From an archaeon (GTDB lineage: Archaea; Iainarchaeota; Iainarchaeia; CSSED10-239): a stretch of DNA of 7,050 bases. Every line of letters begins with the position of its first letter. The first letter of the stretch is position 1. The stretch lies in assembly GCA_029563035.1 (NCBI GenBank), contig JAKQTP010000205.1:1-7050 (forward strand), written 5' to 3'. Positions 5,524 through 7,050 of this stretch are shown in pieces. The notes under the pieces were generated by a model that saw only the letters and a program-made list of their open reading frames with translations, did not search any database and was not told where the DNA came from. The translations under genes were made by a program, and so were the position numbers.

Positions 5524-5536
5524 ATAAATACTTTAT
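5524..5536 (-). promoter_or_regulatory. Palindromic leader element ATAAAGTATTTAT
   Basis: On the coding strand ATAAA-GTA-TTTAT overlaps the stop codon of the upstream gene (5533-5535) and ends 12 bases before the ATG at 5511. It matches 13 of 13 bases of the core of the element at 393-407. Confidence 0.45.
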
Positions 5537-5778
5537 TCCTTACTTTCACTAATTGTTGGTATGCAAGTTGTTTCTGGGCGAGTTGCACATTCTCCCCTAC
5601 TTGAAATTTGAGCACAGGTCAATCCGTTTCGTGCTGCTTCAAACATTTTATCTGTATATAGCGTATTGAGTCTTTCAATCGCTTCTTCACCGCCAAAAAT
5701 TCCACCATTTTCGATGTTGCCATCATCGTAAGCAGATGTGAGAGTTTCCAGCAGTATTTTTCTTATTTCGTCTTTCAT
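5533..5778 (-). CDS. Unknown 81-residue protein
   Basis: This 81-residue protein opens with an amphipathic helix (MKDEIRKILLETLTSAYDD), followed by a Gly-rich turn (GGIFGGEEA, about residues 25-33), a second helix, and a Ser/Thr-rich tail with three Cys (C55, C64, C72) in no recognised pattern. The first 12 residues contain L-x-E at 9-11, so the N-terminus is comparable in shape with the putative leaders at 389 and 4392, though less exact. The start follows the stop codon of the upstream gene by 3 bases, which suggests coupled translation. The family is not recognised. Confidence 0.78.
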   Translation of the reverse strand: MKDEIRKILLETLTSAYDDGNIENGGIFGGEEAIERLNTLYTDKMFEAARNGLTCAQISSRGECATRPETTCIPTISESKE

Positions 5779-5781
5779 GGT

Positions 5782-6093
5782 TTAAACTTTTATTTCATAT
5801 CCACAAATTTCGCATTTTTCGTAGCTATAATGGCTGTCATTACCACTACTTCTGAATGCAGATGTTCCATCCGGGTTATTATGAGTACAAACCTTCTGTA
5901 ACGCAGCAACAGCATGCATAAATTCCATTGCCTTATCTTCAGCAGCTTTTGCTTTTTTTCGAAGTTCATCAATCACACTGGATTTATTTTCAATTTCCAA
6001 TGTTGCTAAAGAGTCCATTGCTTTCTTGTGGTCAATTGAAAGTCCACGATACTTTGCAAAATTTCTGTTCAGTTCTTCAATTGTCTTTTTCAT
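5782..6093 (-). CDS. Coiled-coil protein with C-terminal zinc-ribbon-like motif
   Basis: Residues 1-65 of this 103-residue protein are rich in Lys, Glu, Ala and Leu and form a probable coiled coil or helical hairpin. A candidate metal site follows: C69-x-H71 and, after a 22-residue spacer, C94-x2-C97 in KCEICGYEIKV. A coiled coil with a short treble-clef or ribbon tail is common among small phage proteins, but I cannot name a function. Its ATG overlaps the stop codon of the upstream gene in an ATGA junction (6090-6093), a clear sign of translational coupling. Confidence 0.82.
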   Translation of the reverse strand: MKKTIEELNRNFAKYRGLSIDHKKAMDSLATLEIENKSSVIDELRKKAKAAEDKAMEFMHAVAALQKVCTHNNPDGTSAFRSSGNDSHYSYEKCEICGYEIKV

Positions 6094-6377
6094 CTTTGCA
6101 TCATTAACATGTTTGCGAAGTGTTTCGCTAATTTTTTCTTATTTTTCTCAAAAAATTCGTCAGCATCGTCCGAAAGATTCCAGAACATGAAGCCTTTACG
6201 TTTTTCAATCTTTTCCATAGCAGCAACATTGTCATTATGACAATGTTTACTGAATGAAAGCCAAAGAGATTCACCCAATTGAATCACGCCTTTTTCATCT
6301 TCGTATGTGTAGTACAAAATACCTGTTGGTTTTGTTGAAAACATATAAGCCTTAAAATAAACTTCACGTGTTGTCAT
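6090..6377 (-). CDS. Unknown 95-residue protein
   Basis: The protein is 95 residues from the ATG at 6377. It begins MTTREVYFKAYMF, has a beta-like central part with many aromatic residues (ILYYTYEDEKGVIQLGESLWLSF in two pieces), a His/Cys cluster (KHCHND) and a Lys-rich C-terminal helix. No family is recognised. A longer version starting at 6431 would overlap the upstream gene by 44 bases and add an unlikely Gln/Thr-rich leader. The shorter start leaves a 10-base gap with an A/T-rich leader, as elsewhere in this array. The stop codon overlaps the next start codon by 4 bases. Confidence 0.75.
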   Translation of the reverse strand: MTTREVYFKAYMFSTKPTGILYYTYEDEKGVIQLGESLWLSFSKHCHNDNVAAMEKIEKRKGFMFWNLSDDADEFFEKNKKKLAKHFANMLMMQR

Positions 6378-6387
6378 ATAAAAAATA

Positions 6388-6807
6388 TTAAGTGTTACTA
6401 TTGTTTTCTGTTGTAAGTGTGGTACAGCCACCTTCCAATGTTATCGTATTGTCACCACCGGGATTTGATACCGATAATCCTTCTACGGTCATTAGTGGCA
6501 TTTCACCAAGAGTTGCTTTCGCACAAAGATTATTGTAATTGATTTCATTGACTATATTCTGTTGTTCAGCAAGTAAATCCTGAGTTTCTTTAATCCTTTT
6601 CGGTTTACCAATGTCTTCGGTAATTTCATGTGGATAACTTTCGTTTTGAAGATAAACCTGTTCACCGCATTTGTTACATGTGTGAACATATACTGAATAA
6701 AAATTGTAATGAAATGCAGTTCCATTTGCAATAAGCAAACCTTCTTTGCACTTATTACAAACTTTATCAATCCGATAGGTTCTAACCTGAGTTTTTATTA
6801 GTGTCAT
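6388..6807 (-). CDS. N-terminal zinc-ribbon protein with low-complexity tail, 139 residues
   Basis: The N-terminal part of this 139-residue protein holds a clear ribbon: C17-x2-C20 (VCNKC) and C44-x2-C47 (TCNKC), separated by a 23-residue beta-like insert. Two paired CxxC knuckles followed by Gly-Glu strongly suggest one zinc site. The middle is a polar helix (about residues 68-95, KRIKETQDLLAEQQNIV). The tail from about residue 105 is rich in Gly, Thr, Ser and Asn and is probably disordered. Similar ribbons occur in many phage and regulatory proteins, so the function cannot be stated. The start codon shares a base with the stop codon of the upstream gene (TAATG at 6805-6809). Confidence 0.82.
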   Translation of the reverse strand: MTLIKTQVRTYRIDKVCNKCKEGLLIANGTAFHYNFYSVYVHTCNKCGEQVYLQNESYPHEITEDIGKPKRIKETQDLLAEQQNIVNEINYNNLCAKATLGEMPLMTVEGLSVSNPGGDNTITLEGGCTTLTTENNSNT

Positions 6808-6959
6808 TATTCTACAACTTTACCGTTTCTCATTACATAAAAATCCCTACAACCTTCGAAGTAATTATCGTTATCTTCGATATATAGTCCGAACTTTTCG
6901 TCTTTCTTGACGATAGCTCCATAATCACCATAGTATGATATTTCAGGATATTGCTTCAT
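6807..6959 (-). CDS. Small protein, 50 residues
   Basis: A 50-residue frame begins MKQYPEISYYGDYGAIVKKD and ends FYVMRNGKVVE. It is rich in Tyr and acidic residues, with strand-turn-strand character suggestive of a small beta domain. No family is recognised. Its frame is supported by overlaps on both sides: it starts inside the end of the upstream gene (17-base overlap), and its stop codon shares one base with the next start codon. Such packing is typical of phage operons and makes a chance frame unlikely. Confidence 0.7.
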   Translation of the reverse strand: MKQYPEISYYGDYGAIVKKDEKFGLYIEDNDNYFEGCRDFYVMRNGKVVE

Positions 6960-7050
6960 ATTCAACGTATGGATATTTTATGTTTCTGAAAGTTTCGCCA
7001 TAACCGCATTCAGGATTATTACATATGTGCGGAAATAGTGGCGGGTCGGT
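6943..7050 (-). CDS. C-terminal part of a small Cys-containing protein, start off the window
   Basis: An open frame enters from the right edge and ends with TGA at 6943-6945. The 35 visible residues include H8-x-C10-x4-C15 followed by GYGETF, which looks like half of a zinc ribbon, and end YPYVEYEAIS. The N-terminus is outside the window, so length and family are unknown. It overlaps the next gene by 17 bases and belongs to the same polycistron. Confidence 0.65.
   Translation of the reverse strand, partial: TDPPLFPHICNNPECGYGETFRNIKYPYVEYEAIS

Noticed and set aside
6378..6431. In-frame upstream start at 6431 for the gene at 6090-6377
   Set aside because: It would overlap the preceding gene by 44 bases, and a better-placed ATG lies 10 bases after that gene's stop codon.
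1..7050. tRNA genes, CRISPR arrays, insertion-sequence ends, integrase or attachment sites
   Set aside because: I found no cloverleaf-like sequence, spaced direct-repeat array, transposase frame or long terminal repeat on either strand by reading.

Overview
The window is an AT-rich, gene-dense stretch in which every supported gene lies on the minus strand, so transcription runs from the right edge to the left. Genes are short, nearly abutting or overlapping by 1-17 bases, mostly unrecognisable, and several carry small Cys pairs. This is the texture of a large tailed-phage (or phage-like) genome. Start codons mostly lack a Shine-Dalgarno sequence and sit behind A/T-rich leaders. The best promoters fit the Bacteroidetes form (TTTG, about 18-20 bases, TAnnTTTG). 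The likely host is therefore a Bacteroidetes; this is inference from texture and promoters, because no phage hallmark gene is in view.

Layout, in transcription order. (1) 7050-5317: a polycistron of small hypothetical proteins, four of which carry Cys pairs typical of zinc ribbons. (2) 5272-5111: a 53-residue, highly charged small gene. (3) A candidate promoter at 5077-5107, followed by a two-gene unit at 4989-4060 encoding unknown proteins. (4) 3982-2162: a beta-class amino-DNA methyltransferase interrupted by a 335-residue intein carrying a LAGLIDADG homing endonuclease. The intein lies inside the S-adenosylmethionine-binding motif DPFLG^SGT. (5) 2015-1107: a ParB-like protein with its own clear Bacteroidetes-type promoter and a leader holding two tandem inverted repeats, ended by a strong hairpin. 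(6) 1044-442: a probable PD-(D/E)XK nuclease ending in a rho-independent terminator that overlaps its stop codon. (7) 389-1: the start of another unknown gene.

The most interesting part is the left half. A methyltransferase that can only be active after protein splicing sits beside a ParB-like DNA-binding candidate and a nuclease of a fold common in restriction enzymes. Together they could form a phage-borne restriction-modification-like set. That functional link is inferred from adjacency and motifs only.

A second pattern concerns the unknown proteins. At least three start with a short N-terminus ending in (I/L)-x-E at residues 7-10 (MKGIKKIINEE, MLSIKNIIFEE, MKKKLSLNES). This has the shape of the T4 capsid-targeting leader cut by the prohead protease. 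A near-palindromic element, ATAAAGTATTTAT, also recurs just before several start codons.
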